Positions 15,872 through 23,823 of a stretch of DNA of 61,257 bases are shown here, piece by piece. Position 1 is the first letter of the stretch, and each line of letters starts with the position of its first letter. The notes under the pieces were generated by a model, which did not search any database, was not told the DNA's origin, and worked only from the letters and a program-made list of their open reading frames with translations. Both the position numbers and the translations under genes were made by a program. This DNA comes from Bacteroidales bacterium (GTDB lineage Bacteria > Bacteroidota > Bacteroidia > Bacteroidales > Bacteroidaceae): NCBI GenBank assembly GCA_004552195.1, contig SFPC01000009.1, forward strand, positions 1 to 61,257, read 5' to 3'.

Positions 15872-17284
15872 TTATTTTACAAAGAACCCTTGGTACACAA
15901 TGCCCAACGAGACGGACGGCTCGTCGTTCAGCTCCTTGTGAAGGAAGGTTTGGGCAAACTGCGCCTTGACGGCAATCTGCTTGATGGGGAAATAGTTCAG
16001 GCCCACCGTGAGCGTGCGGCGCAACGTCTGGCGGTAGTCCTGCATGCCCGAGGCCGGAATGTAGGTGTCGCTCTGGTCGTAACGCCCGAAGACGTACAGC
16101 TGCTGCTCACGCTGCTTCAGCGGAGCGATTTGCGAGAAGATGTCGTAGCCCGCCTCCAGACCGACGGCGTAAGCCTGTTCGCCCACGAAGCTCTTGTCCG
16201 TCGGGGCGTTGTTCGACGTGAGGTTTTTCTTGATTTGGCTGATCTGCGCCGCATCGTCCAGGTGGCCGTAGTCCGCCGAGCCGTGGATGCGCCAGTTGTG
16301 TCCCGTATAGGAAAAGTCGAAGCAGCCCACGAGCACGCGGCCCTTCACATCGGCGTATTTCTTGCGGTTGCCGTTCTCGTCCTCGCCGGACAGGTCGTTC
16401 GGGTAGGAGTTGTGCATCGAATTGCCCACGTAGCCGCTCACGCCCAGCCGCAGTCCGGGCGCGGCATACCAGTCGGCGCGGGCGGCAAAGCCGAGACGGT
16501 TGGCCACACTGAACTCGAAGGGAGAGTAGGAACCGCTCTGTATCCACGTGTCGCGGGTGAAGTTCAGCGCATTCAGCCCTGCCACGGCCTGCACCTCGTA
16601 GCGCCACGCGCCGGCGCGTCCCCAGAGACTGATACCCGTTGAGTGCCACGTGCAAGGCAGCACCCGGCTCTCGCCCTCCGGACGGTCAACGGTAAAGAAG
16701 TTGAGTGGCTCGTGGTGAGCGTTGGTCAGGCCCACCGGCACGGTGATGTGGCCCGCACGGAGGTGGAACTCACGGCAGAACTCCCGTTCCAGCCAAAACT
16801 GTTCCAGGGCCACTTCGCCGCCGCGCTCCAGTTCCTGTTCCCAGTCGCCGCCTTCCTCATACTCCTGCTCGTAGCTGCCGCCCGTGCCGCCGTGTTCAAA
16901 CTCAATCTCGGTGTAGAACTTCCAGCGGCGTCCAAAGTCGTAGCCCAGGCTCAGCGTGACGTGTGGCAGGTCCATCCGTCCGTGCGAAGGGTCGTTGCGG
17001 TACTTCGCCGGGTTCTGGTAGCGGTAAATGTTGTCCGAGTAAAAATTGCGGCTGTACACCGCTTCGCCGTAGCCGCCCACCTGCAAGCGGTGAGCAGGCT
17101 GCGCTTCCTGCCGCGTGGGGGCGCAGCAATGAGCCGGTTGAGCCACCGCCGTGTCCGGACCGCAGCAGGCGGCATGCCGATGGGGCAGGCTGTCCGCAGC
17201 TTCGCGCACCGGCGTCTCCGCACGGTCGGGCATTGCGCTGCAAAGCATCAGGCCGCACAGCGCGTTCAACAAATTGTTCGTCAT
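15872..17284 (-). CDS. Outer-membrane porin-like beta-barrel protein
   Basis: A 470-residue protein with a signal peptide (MTNNLLNALCGLMLCSAMPDRA) and then a His/Cys-rich linker (HRHAACCGPDTAVAQPAHCC). After it comes a barrel of about 16-18 strands with many Tyr/Trp girdle residues (LSLGYDFGRRWKFYTEIEFE, LRAGHITVPVGLTNAHHEP) and a terminal FFVK. The pattern resembles the phosphate-selective porin O/P class of Bacteroidetes. The linker, with five cysteines and three histidines, could bind metal, which would fit the iron-related neighbours; this is inference. Start 17284 is preferred over upstream in-frame codons because it begins the signal peptide. Confidence 0.75.
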   Translation of the reverse strand: MTNNLLNALCGLMLCSAMPDRAETPVREAADSLPHRHAACCGPDTAVAQPAHCCAPTRQEAQPAHRLQVGGYGEAVYSRNFYSDNIYRYQNPAKYRNDPSHGRMDLPHVTLSLGYDFGRRWKFYTEIEFEHGGTGGSYEQEYEEGGDWEQELERGGEVALEQFWLEREFCREFHLRAGHITVPVGLTNAHHEPLNFFTVDRPEGESRVLPCTWHSTGISLWGRAGAWRYEVQAVAGLNALNFTRDTWIQSGSYSPFEFSVANRLGFAARADWYAAPGLRLGVSGYVGNSMHNSYPNDLSGEDENGNRKKYADVKGRVLVGCFDFSYTGHNWRIHGSADYGHLDDAAQISQIKKNLTSNNAPTDKSFVGEQAYAVGLEAGYDIFSQIAPLKQREQQLYVFGRYDQSDTYIPASGMQDYRQTLRRTLTVGLNYFPIKQIAVKAQFAQTFLHKELNDEPSVSLGIVYQGFFVK

Positions 17285-17463
17285 TTTGCTAAATTTTTTG
17301 TTACTGATTACGGCTGCAAAATTACGGGGGCACGCTGCCGGCCGAAATAGCCGCAATGTGGCATAATCCGGCGGCTGTGGTGAAGTGGCTGTAAGGGGAG
17401 TCTAACCACCGGAACGTGAAAAATACCCACTTTTGGGGACTGACAATAAAAAAGAAAAAGGAC

Positions 17464-17471
17464 TATCTTTG
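17464..17471 (+). promoter_or_regulatory. -7 box very close to the hemerythrin-LuxR start
   Basis: TATCTTTG lies only seven bases before the ATG at 17479. If transcription begins the usual few bases after the box, the mRNA has almost no leader. No well-spaced TTTG is seen at -33. Confidence 0.5.
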
Positions 17472-17478
17472 CCGCGCT

Positions 17479-18441
17479 ATGCATTATAATATATATAAGG
17501 AGACAGATCATATCTGCGACGTTATCTGCGATGAGCCTTCGCTGCTGCAGATGATGTCGCGCTTCGACATACCGCTCGGGGTCGGCGACCAGACCGTAGA
17601 GCAGGTGTGCCGGGCCAACGGGGTGCACACGCCGACGTTCCTGGCGGTGGCCAATTTCATCAAGCGCGGCGCACGCGGTGCCGCAAACGACCTGGAGCGC
17701 GTTTCGGTGCGCTGCCTGACGGACTACCTCAAGCAGGCGCACTCTTATTTCCTCGACTTCCAGCTGCCGGCCATCCGACGCAAACTCCTGGAGGCGCTTG
17801 ACTGCTCGCAGACCAACGAGGTGTCGTACCTTATCCTCAAATTCTACGACGAATACATGGCCGAGGTGCGCAAACACATGCAGCACGAAAACCGCAAGGT
17901 GTTCGGCTACGTGGAGGAACTGCTTCAGGGACGGCGCCCGGCGGACTACTCCATCGCGCAGTTCGCTCGCAGCCACAGCAGCATCGACGTGAAGTTGCAG
18001 GAGCTGAAGAACATCATCATCAAGTACTATGCGCCGACCGAGAAGGCGGAGCTGCTCCACACGGTGCTCTTTGATATTTTCACCTGCGAAACCGATTTGC
18101 GCATACATTGCAGTGTGGAGGACGAGCTCTTCGTGCCGGCCGTTGCCATCCTCGAAGAACAAATCGCTCTCAACCAACAGCCCGAAGAGGCGCGGCCGGA
18201 CGACCGCCAAACGGACGATTCGCTCTCCGAACGCGAGCGCGAGATTGTTCACTGGGTGGTCTGCGGACTGTCGAACAAGCAAATCGCCTCCCGCCTCTTC
18301 ATCTCCCTCAACACGGTCTTGACACATCGCAAAAACATTGCCCGAAAGCTCAACATACACTCTGTGGCGGGGCTCACCATCTACGCCATCGTCAACAAGA
18401 TTGTCGAGATAGAGGATATATCCGGGGCGGGCGCGTCCTGA
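17479..18441 (+). CDS. Hemerythrin-domain LuxR-type transcription regulator
   Basis: A 320-residue predicted DNA-binding sensor. Residues about 25-60 (MSRFDIPLGVGDQTVEQVC) resemble the ScdA_N/RIC N-terminal module but without its CxG cysteines. Residues about 80-225 carry a hemerythrin-like set of ligands: His88 (QAHSYF), HMQHE at 133-137, His166 and HCSVEDELF at 210-218, enough for a di-iron site. Residues 248-310 are a LuxR HTH (LSEREREIVHWVVCGLSNKQ). It is divergent from the porin/imelysin/di-heme cluster, 194 bases apart. I infer that it senses oxygen, NO or iron through the di-iron centre and controls that cluster. Confidence 0.82.
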   Translation: MHYNIYKETDHICDVICDEPSLLQMMSRFDIPLGVGDQTVEQVCRANGVHTPTFLAVANFIKRGARGAANDLERVSVRCLTDYLKQAHSYFLDFQLPAIRRKLLEALDCSQTNEVSYLILKFYDEYMAEVRKHMQHENRKVFGYVEELLQGRRPADYSIAQFARSHSSIDVKLQELKNIIIKYYAPTEKAELLHTVLFDIFTCETDLRIHCSVEDELFVPAVAILEEQIALNQQPEEARPDDRQTDDSLSEREREIVHWVVCGLSNKQIASRLFISLNTVLTHRKNIARKLNIHSVAGLTIYAIVNKIVEIEDISGAGAS

Positions 18442-18631
18442 ACCGACGCTTTGCCTTGCAAAATGCAGCTTTTGTGGCTACTTATCGGCGCAAATGCCGG
18501 TCAACTCCGCCTTTTGTAGCCAAAAAACGTGAAAATCAGGCAGGAAGGCTTGGCACGGTGGTACATAATGCCTAACTTGCGCCGCGAAAACAGCGTTTTT
18601 TCAAAGCAATAACCCCAAAACAAACTACACA

Positions 18632-19501
18632 ATGAAGAGCTTAAAGCTATTTTTGCCGCTGGCAGCAGCCGTGATGCTCACCGGTTGTGTCAGCAAGAAG
18701 CAACTGACAGAAGCGCAGGCACGTTACGACCAACTCAAAACGGAACACGCGCAACTCCAGCAGGATTACAACGAAGCCAAAGTGCGCATTGCAGAATATA
18801 CCTCCGACTCCAAAAGCCTGGCTGCGCGCCTGGCCGAAGAACAGCAGCGCAACAAGGAAATGAAAGAGGCTTATGCCAAACTGCAAACGTCCTATCAAAG
18901 CAATGTCCAGCAGGGCAACGTGAACATCTCGAAGTTGGTGGACGAAATCAACGCTTCGAACAAATTCATCAAGCAGTTGGTGGACGCCAAGTCGAAGAGC
19001 GACTCCCTCAACCAGGCACTGACCAACAAACTCACCCGTTCGCTCACCCGCGATGAGATGAAGGAGGTAGACGTGCAGGTGCTCAAAGGCGTAGTCTACA
19101 TCTCGCTGGCTGACAACATGCTCTACAAGAGCGGAAGCTACGAAATCGGCGACCGGGCCGGCGAAACGCTGCAGAAGATTGCCAAAATCATCATGGACTA
19201 CAAGGACTACGACGTGCTGGTGGAGGGAAATACCGACAATGTGCCCATTTCGCAGAAGAACATCCGCAACAATTGGGACCTCTCCGCTCTGCGCGCTTCC
19301 TCAGTGGTGCAGGCGCTGCAAAACCAGTACGGTGTCGACCCCAAACGTCTGTCTGCCGCCGGCCGGGGCGAGTACAATCCCATCGCGTCGAACGACACGG
19401 AAGTGGGCAAGCAGCGCAACCGCCGCACACAGATTATCATCACGCCGCAGCTTGACCAGTTCATGGACCTCATCGACGAGGCTCCCGATCAGGAAAAGTA
19501 A
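18632..19501 (+). CDS. OmpA-family peptidoglycan-binding lipoprotein
   Basis: A 289-residue lipoprotein (lipobox LTGC, Cys19). Residues about 22-135 form a coiled coil of Q/E/K/A-rich heptads. The C-terminal OmpA domain runs from about 145, with FxSGSYEI-like, LVEGNTDNVP, LSALRASSVVQ and RRTQIIITP blocks, including the conserved Asp and Arg that hold diaminopimelate. It probably anchors the outer membrane to the wall. It is a single gene followed by a strong terminator. Confidence 0.93.
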   Translation: MKSLKLFLPLAAAVMLTGCVSKKQLTEAQARYDQLKTEHAQLQQDYNEAKVRIAEYTSDSKSLAARLAEEQQRNKEMKEAYAKLQTSYQSNVQQGNVNISKLVDEINASNKFIKQLVDAKSKSDSLNQALTNKLTRSLTRDEMKEVDVQVLKGVVYISLADNMLYKSGSYEIGDRAGETLQKIAKIIMDYKDYDVLVEGNTDNVPISQKNIRNNWDLSALRASSVVQALQNQYGVDPKRLSAAGRGEYNPIASNDTEVGKQRNRRTQIIITPQLDQFMDLIDEAPDQEK

Positions 19502-19528
19502 ACGGCCACACACATCCAACCATCTACC

Positions 19529-19582
19529 GCAGCCCGCCGGCGAAGCTACCCACGCTTCCGGCGGGCTGCGTTGTTTTTGTTT
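19529..19582 (+). terminator. Intrinsic terminator of the OmpA-like gene
   Basis: GCAGCCCGCCGG...GAAGC at 19529-19546 pairs with GCTTCCGGCGGGCTGC at 19554-19569. A T-rich tract (GTTGTTTTTGTTT) follows. It begins 28 bases after the stop codon. Confidence 0.9.
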
Positions 19583-19604
19583 GCGTCTTTTCTACTGAAT
19601 TACC

Positions 19605-19862
19605 ATAAATATAGGCTGCGGTTTGATAAAGAAAATGCAAATCCAGGGGCTTTGTTTTTCGTTCTTCGCTCGCCTTGCACTATCTTTTGATAAGATAGGC
19701 TGCGGTTCGGAAGAGCAAAAAACAAATCTTTCAGCTTTGTTTTTCGTTCTTCGCTCACCTTGCACTATCTTTTGATAAGATAGGCTGCGGTTCGGCATGA
19801 AAAAAGAAAATCCTGCGGCTTTTCTTTTTGTCCTGCGCTCACCTTGCACTATCTTTGCCGGC
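19605..19862 (+). repeat. R2 promoter-bearing repeat, three tandem copies
   Basis: Three units of about 90 bases, each containing ATAGGCTGCGGTT and ending TTGCACTATCTTT, end near 19692, 19775 and 19857. The first two end in TATCTTTTG, one T too long for the -7 consensus. The third has the exact TATCTTTG. The unit appears to have been amplified, and only the copy next to the riboswitch keeps a perfect promoter. Confidence 0.85.
19827..19857 (+). promoter_or_regulatory. Consensus promoter of the thi operon inside R2
   Basis: TTTG at 19827-19830, a 19-base spacer, then TATCTTTG at 19850-19857: an exact match to the Bacteroidetes housekeeping promoter. Transcription would start a few bases later, just ahead of the TPP riboswitch. 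Confidence 0.85.
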
Positions 19863-19871
19863 GTGAAGACA

Positions 19872-19967
19872 AAGGGGTGCCGCGCCCGGACCGATACGGA
19901 GGCTCTGGAAACAACGGCTGAGATCATACCCTTACGACCTGATGCAGTTAATGCTGCCGTAGGCATT
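19872..19967 (+). ncRNA. TPP (THI-box) riboswitch
   Basis: The conserved blocks occur in order: GGGGTGC at 19874, GGCTGAGAT at 19916, ACCCTTACGACCTGAT at 19927, then the GTTAATGCTGCCGTAGGCA closing region. This is the canonical thiamine pyrophosphate aptamer. It precedes thiS by about 100 bases and should repress the operon when TPP is abundant. The expression platform is not obvious; no strong terminator hairpin is seen before thiS, so control of translation is more likely. Confidence 0.96.
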
Positions 19968-20064
19968 GCTCACCCACATCCTGCCCTTTTTCTGACGAGC
20001 GCTGGGCAGGGCGCAAGTGCAATTCCTTTGCTTCGCAATGTTTCACTTTTTATTTCTTATCATC

Positions 20065-20262
20065 ATGAAAGTATTGCTGAACAACAAGGAGCTGCAGACC
20101 GAAGCCCAAAACATCGTGGAACTGATTGAACAACTCGGTCTGCCTTTGCAGGGCGTAGCCGTCGCTGTGGCCGGAAAAATCGTGAAACGTACTGAATGGG
20201 CAGCAACAGACCTTACTGAAGGTTGCCAGGTAACCGTTATCAAAGCCGCTTGTGGCGGATAG
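20065..20262 (+). CDS. thiS: Sulfur carrier protein ThiS
   Basis: A 65-residue ubiquitin-like carrier (MKVLLNNKELQ...) ending in the required Gly-Gly (KAACGG), which is adenylated and then thiocarboxylated to deliver sulfur to the thiazole ring. The frame is open 16 codons further upstream, but the ATG at 20065 matches homologues. It is the first gene after the TPP riboswitch and is followed by thiG after about 100 bases. Confidence 0.95.
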   Translation: MKVLLNNKELQTEAQNIVELIEQLGLPLQGVAVAVAGKIVKRTEWAATDLTEGCQVTVIKAACGG

Positions 20263-20363
20263 GCAGACCGTGTTCCGGGATGCAGCACTGCTGAATCCCG
20301 ATGGCTGACCATGAAGTCCCCAACGTGTACACACAATAGATATATAAAAATACCCCTTCCCTT

Positions 20364-21140
20364 ATGCAAAAACTGAAAATAGCCGACCGCGAATTTTCCT
20401 CCCGCCTTTTTTTGGGCACAGGCAAATTCCGCAGCAACGAAGAGATGCGCCGGGCCATCGAAGCCTCCGGTAGTGAGATGGTCACCGTGGCCATGAAACG
20501 CATCGAGCTGGACGATGCCGACGATGATATGCTCTGCCACATCCAGAACGACAACATACAACTCCTGCCCAACACCTCCGGCGTGCGCGATGCCGAGGAG
20601 GCCGTCTTTGCCGCCCAACTCTCGCGCGAAGCCTTCGGCACCAACTGGCTGAAGCTCGAAATCCACCCCGACCCGCGCTATCTGCTGCCCGACAGCGTCG
20701 AGACGCTCAAAGCCACCGAGGCTTTGGCCAAAATGGGTTTCGTGGTCTTGCCCTACTGCCAGGCCGACCCCACCCTGTGCAAGCGCCTGGAGGAAGCCGG
20801 TGCGGCTGCCGTGATGCCCCTCGGCGCACCCATCGGCACCAACCGTGGCCTGCGCACCCGCGACTTCCTCCGCATCATCATTGAGCAGGCCTCCGTGCCC
20901 GTGGTCGTCGATGCCGGCATCGGAGCCCCCAGCCACGCCGCCGAGGCCATGGAGATGGGTGCTTCAGCCTGCTTGGTCAACACTGCCATCGCCGTGGCCG
21001 GACAGCCCGCCGCCATGGCCGCCGCTTTCAAGAAGGCTGTCGAGGCCGGACGAGAGGCTTACGAGGCCGGACTGCCCGCACAGATTTTCAATTTTGAGGC
21101 ACAGGCCAGCTCACCCCTCACTGCATTTCTCGACCAATAG
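20364..21140 (+). CDS. thiG: Thiazole synthase ThiG
   Basis: A 258-residue TIM-barrel enzyme that condenses DXP, dehydroglycine and ThiS-thiocarboxylate into the thiazole phosphate. Recognisable blocks are [10 protein letters not shown] at the N-terminus, the Schiff-base lysine at about residue 97 ([10 protein letters not shown]), [19 protein letters not shown] and the phosphate-binding [20 protein letters not shown]. Length is normal. thiH starts 13 bases downstream. Confidence 0.97.
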   Translation: MQKLKIADREFSSRLFLGTGKFRSNEEMRRAIEASGSEMVTVAMKRIELDDADDDMLCHIQNDNIQLLPNTSGVRDAEEAVFAAQLSREAFGTNWLKLEIHPDPRYLLPDSVETLKATEALAKMGFVVLPYCQADPTLCKRLEEAGAAAVMPLGAPIGTNRGLRTRDFLRIIIEQASVPVVVDAGIGAPSHAAEAMEMGASACLVNTAIAVAGQPAAMAAAFKKAVEAGREAYEAGLPAQIFNFEAQASSPLTAFLDQ

Positions 21141-21153
21141 CTCTTGAAGAAAA

Positions 21154-22290
21154 ATGTTTTCGGAAGAATTAAAACAATACAGCTGGGACGAAACCACCGC
21201 CGCCATCGCCGCCAAAACCTCCGCCGACGTGGAGCGCGCCTTGGGAAAGGCACACCTTGACCCCGACGATTTCATGGCGCTCATCTCCCCTGCGGCAGAG
21301 CCCTACCTGGAGCAGATGGCCCGCCTCTCGCGCCGCTACACCGAGGAGCGGTTCGGGCGCACCGTGTCGATGTTCATCCCCCTCTACCTCACCAACTCCT
21401 GTACCAACTCCTGCGTCTATTGCGGCTTCCACGTGGCCAACAAAATGAAACGCACCATCCTCACACCCGAAGAGACCGTGCGCGAGTACGAAGCCATCAA
21501 ACAGCTCGGCCCCTTTGAGAACCTGCTCATCGTGACGGGCGAAAATCCTGCCAAGGCCGGCGTGCCCTATCTCGCCAAGGCGTTGGATCTGGCCAAACCT
21601 TATTTCTCCAATCTCAAAATTGAGGTTATGCCCCTCAAGGCCGAGGAGTACGAGGAACTGACGCACCACGGCATGAACGGAGTTATCTGTTTCCAGGAAA
21701 CCTACCACCGCGAAAACTACCGCCTCTACCATCCGCGCGGCATGAAGTCGAACTTCGAGTGGCGCGTCGACGCTTTCGACCGCATGGGGCAGGCCGGGGT
21801 TCACTCCATCGGCATGGGCGTGCTCATCGGGCTGGAAAAGGAGTGGCGCACCGACCTCACCATGCTCGCACGCCACCTGCGCTATTTGCAGAAGCACTAT
21901 TGGCGCACCAAGTACAGCGTGAACTTTCCCCGCATGTGCCCGGCCGAAAACGGCGGCTTCCAGCCCAACTGCCTCATGACGGACCGCGAACTGGCACAGC
22001 TCACCTTCGCCATGCGCATCTTCGACCATGACGTGGACATCTCCTACAGTACGCGCGAGCGGGCCGACTTCCGCGACCACATGGCCACCCTCGGCGTAAC
22101 GACCATGTCGGCCGGCAGCCGGACGGAGCCGGGCGGTTACACCACCCACCCCGACGCGCTCGAACAGTTCGAGGTGAGCGACCCGCGCCCCGTGCCCGAG
22201 GTGGCAGCCGCCCTGCGTCGCATGGGAGTGGAGCCGGTGTGGAAAGACTGGGATGGCTCGTTCGACGCACTCAAGAAACGCTTGGCCTGA
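21154..22290 (+). CDS. thiH: 2-iminoacetate synthase ThiH (radical SAM)
   Basis: A 378-residue radical-SAM enzyme that cleaves tyrosine to give dehydroglycine for thiazole synthesis, which fits an anaerobe lacking ThiO. The [4Fe-4S] motif CTNSCVYC is at residues 83-90, preceded by SMFIPLYLTNS. Later blocks (VTGENPAKAG, CFQETYHRENY, SYSTRERADFRDH) match the family. It belongs to the thiSGH operon. Confidence 0.97.
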   Translation: MFSEELKQYSWDETTAAIAAKTSADVERALGKAHLDPDDFMALISPAAEPYLEQMARLSRRYTEERFGRTVSMFIPLYLTNSCTNSCVYCGFHVANKMKRTILTPEETVREYEAIKQLGPFENLLIVTGENPAKAGVPYLAKALDLAKPYFSNLKIEVMPLKAEEYEELTHHGMNGVICFQETYHRENYRLYHPRGMKSNFEWRVDAFDRMGQAGVHSIGMGVLIGLEKEWRTDLTMLARHLRYLQKHYWRTKYSVNFPRMCPAENGGFQPNCLMTDRELAQLTFAMRIFDHDVDISYSTRERADFRDHMATLGVTTMSAGSRTEPGGYTTHPDALEQFEVSDPRPVPEVAAALRRMGVEPVWKDWDGSFDALKKRLA

Positions 22291-22412
22291 CTTCTCCTCC
22301 CCGCTGTCAACGGGGTGGGAGAGGGGCGCGAGGGCTACGTTGCGCCCCACCTCCATACCTTATCATACTTTTGAAAGTAGAAGATTGTGAGTTGATAGTA
22401 GCATTTGCTTTC

Positions 22413-22502
22413 AGGTTATGAGGTTAGGATGAAACGATTGATGGAAGATGGATGGCCGCATCAAGTAATTTTATAACCTCATAACCTCATCCCTCATAAC
22501 CT
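22413..22502. repeat. Degenerate R1-like element before thiF
   Basis: AGGTTATGAGGTTA (22413) and TTTATAACCTCATAACCT (near 22470) are opposed as in R1, followed by CATCCCTCATAACCTCC. The central segment still holds GATGGATGG-type sequence but is diverged, so this looks like a decayed copy. It ends about 24 bases before the thiF start. Confidence 0.7.
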
Positions 22503-22524
22503 CCAAACTAAAATTGATAGCATC

Positions 22525-23229
22525 ATGGAAACAGAAACCCGATACCACCGTCAGCTCCTCCTGCCCGAGATAGGGCCGGAAGGACAGCAGTTGTTGCGCC
22601 GCGCCCGCGTGCTCTTGGTTGGCGTGGGCGGCCTGGGCAGTCCCATCGCCCTCTACCTGACCGGCGCCGGGGTGGGCACGCTCGGACTGGTCGACGACGA
22701 CGTTGTCAGCCTTACCAACCTCCACCGTCAGGTGCTCTACGGCGAGAGCCTGCTGGGGCGTTCCAAAGCCGAGGAAGCCGCCCGGCGGCTCACAGACCTC
22801 AATCCCGAAGTGAAGATAGAGGCTCATGCCGAACGCCTCACCGCCGACAATGCCGAGCGGCTCGTTTCGCAGTACGACATCGTGGTGGACGGCTGCGACA
22901 ACTTCGCCACGCGTTACCTCATCGACGACACCTGTGCCGCTCTTCACCGTCCCTACGTTTACGGGGCCGTGTGCGGTTTTGAAGGCCAGGCCTCCGTGTT
23001 TCACTTCGGCTCCGCGCCCCGCCGTTATCGCGATCTCTATCCCGATGAGGCGGCCGTGCTCTCCATGCCCCACCCGGGCAAGGCCATCGTCGGCATGACG
23101 CCCGGCGTGGTGGGCAGCGTGATGGCACAGCAGGTGGTGCAGCTCATTTGTGGCTATGGCCGGCCGCTCTGTGGCCGCCTGTGGACCATCGACCTCCGCA
23201 CCATGGAGAGCCAGTTGCTCGATTTCTGA
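22525..23229 (+). CDS. thiF: ThiF/MoeB/HesA-type E1-like adenylyltransferase
   Basis: A 234-residue Rossmann-fold enzyme expected to adenylate the ThiS C-terminus. The nucleotide site is VLLVGVGGLGSPIALYL; the Asp and Arg residues after it (GLVDDDVVSLTNLHRQVLY) and VVDGCDNFATRYLID fit the family. Unlike E. coli ThiF and MoeB, no CXXC pairs for structural zinc are present, and the usual Cys-containing loop reads LSMPHPGKAIVGM. It follows thiH by 234 bases, across a decayed R1 element. Position supports the ThiS role; a HesA-like role in other cofactor chemistry cannot be excluded. Confidence 0.85.
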   Translation: METETRYHRQLLLPEIGPEGQQLLRRARVLLVGVGGLGSPIALYLTGAGVGTLGLVDDDVVSLTNLHRQVLYGESLLGRSKAEEAARRLTDLNPEVKIEAHAERLTADNAERLVSQYDIVVDGCDNFATRYLIDDTCAALHRPYVYGAVCGFEGQASVFHFGSAPRRYRDLYPDEAAVLSMPHPGKAIVGMTPGVVGSVMAQQVVQLICGYGRPLCGRLWTIDLRTMESQLLDF

Positions 23230-23341
23230 ACCGCCCTTCAGCCTTCGTTTCACGCCCTCCGCGTGTTTTCCGCCCGTCTGCGGCTCCGGACCGACGCGGC
23301 GCGGCGGACGAGCGGCGAAATGTTAAAATCGAAAATGTCGA

Positions 23342-23373
23342 TTTGGCGTTTCGAGGAAAAAGTGCTACCTTTG
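23342..23373 (+). promoter_or_regulatory. Orphan consensus promoter
   Basis: TTTG at 23342-23345, a 20-base spacer, then TACCTTTG at 23366-23373. It is a textbook Bacteroidetes promoter, but no gene starts in the next 500 bases. A hairpin with a T-run follows within ten bases of the expected start. Confidence 0.65.
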
Positions 23374-23380
23374 ACATGTA

Positions 23381-23421
23381 GAAAGGAAGAAACCCTCGTC
23401 CGAAGGTTCCTTCCTTTTTTC
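23381..23421 (+). terminator. Hairpin with T-run directly behind the orphan promoter
   Basis: AAAGGAAGAAACC (23382-23394) pairs with GGTTCCTTCCTTTT (from 23405), one mismatch, followed by more Ts. It could end a very short RNA from the promoter above, or act as an attenuator. It also lies about 150 bases downstream of the thiF stop. Confidence 0.55.
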
Positions 23422-23461
23422 ATGCCCCGATTTTCGACGAAACAGGTCGCGGAACGGGGTC

Positions 23462-23541
23462 AACAAGTCCAGGAGTTGAAAAAACAAGTCCAGGAGTTGA
23501 AAAAACAAGTCCAGGAGTTGTAATTTCTACTCGCCGAGTTG
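23462..23541. repeat. R3-like tandem array plus conserved loop
   Basis: Three 21-base units (ACAAGTCCAGGAGTTGAAAA type) run to 23520. The sequence TCTACTCGCCGAGTTGT at 23525-23541 is identical to the loop of the R3 palindrome at 39392-39408. The array contains no gene; an open frame through it only translates the repeat. Confidence 0.8.
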
Positions 23542-23823
23542 TTGCTGCCAATCCCGAACCCCGATTTTCTACCCGGCGAAGCGGCCAAACTTATCCGCCC
23601 GTTGTGTTCTGTTTTGGCGTATTCTTTGTGTCTGAAGGTTAAATATGTTAAAGTCACTCAGTCGTTGTTTCGTCGGCTTGCCTGTGTAGAACATCCACAA
23701 CTGACTAAATTCTCCTTAGTTGTCTTTGTAGTTGTCTTGGTCTTTAATTACGACAATGTAGACAACAAGTGACAATTTTTTCTGGCGGATAAGTTGTTTG
23801 CAGTTGTCCTTGTTGTTGTCATT

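Noticed and set aside
17285..17478. Fur box between the porin and the hemerythrin-LuxR gene
   Set aside because: No convincing 19-base GATAATGATAATCATTATC-like palindrome was found, so iron control through Fur is not claimed.
23263..23523. 86-codon open frame ending in a QVQELKK coiled-coil repeat
   Set aside because: The repeat part is R3 DNA translated in one frame (the other strand gives a similar NSWTCFF repeat), and a consensus promoter lies inside it.
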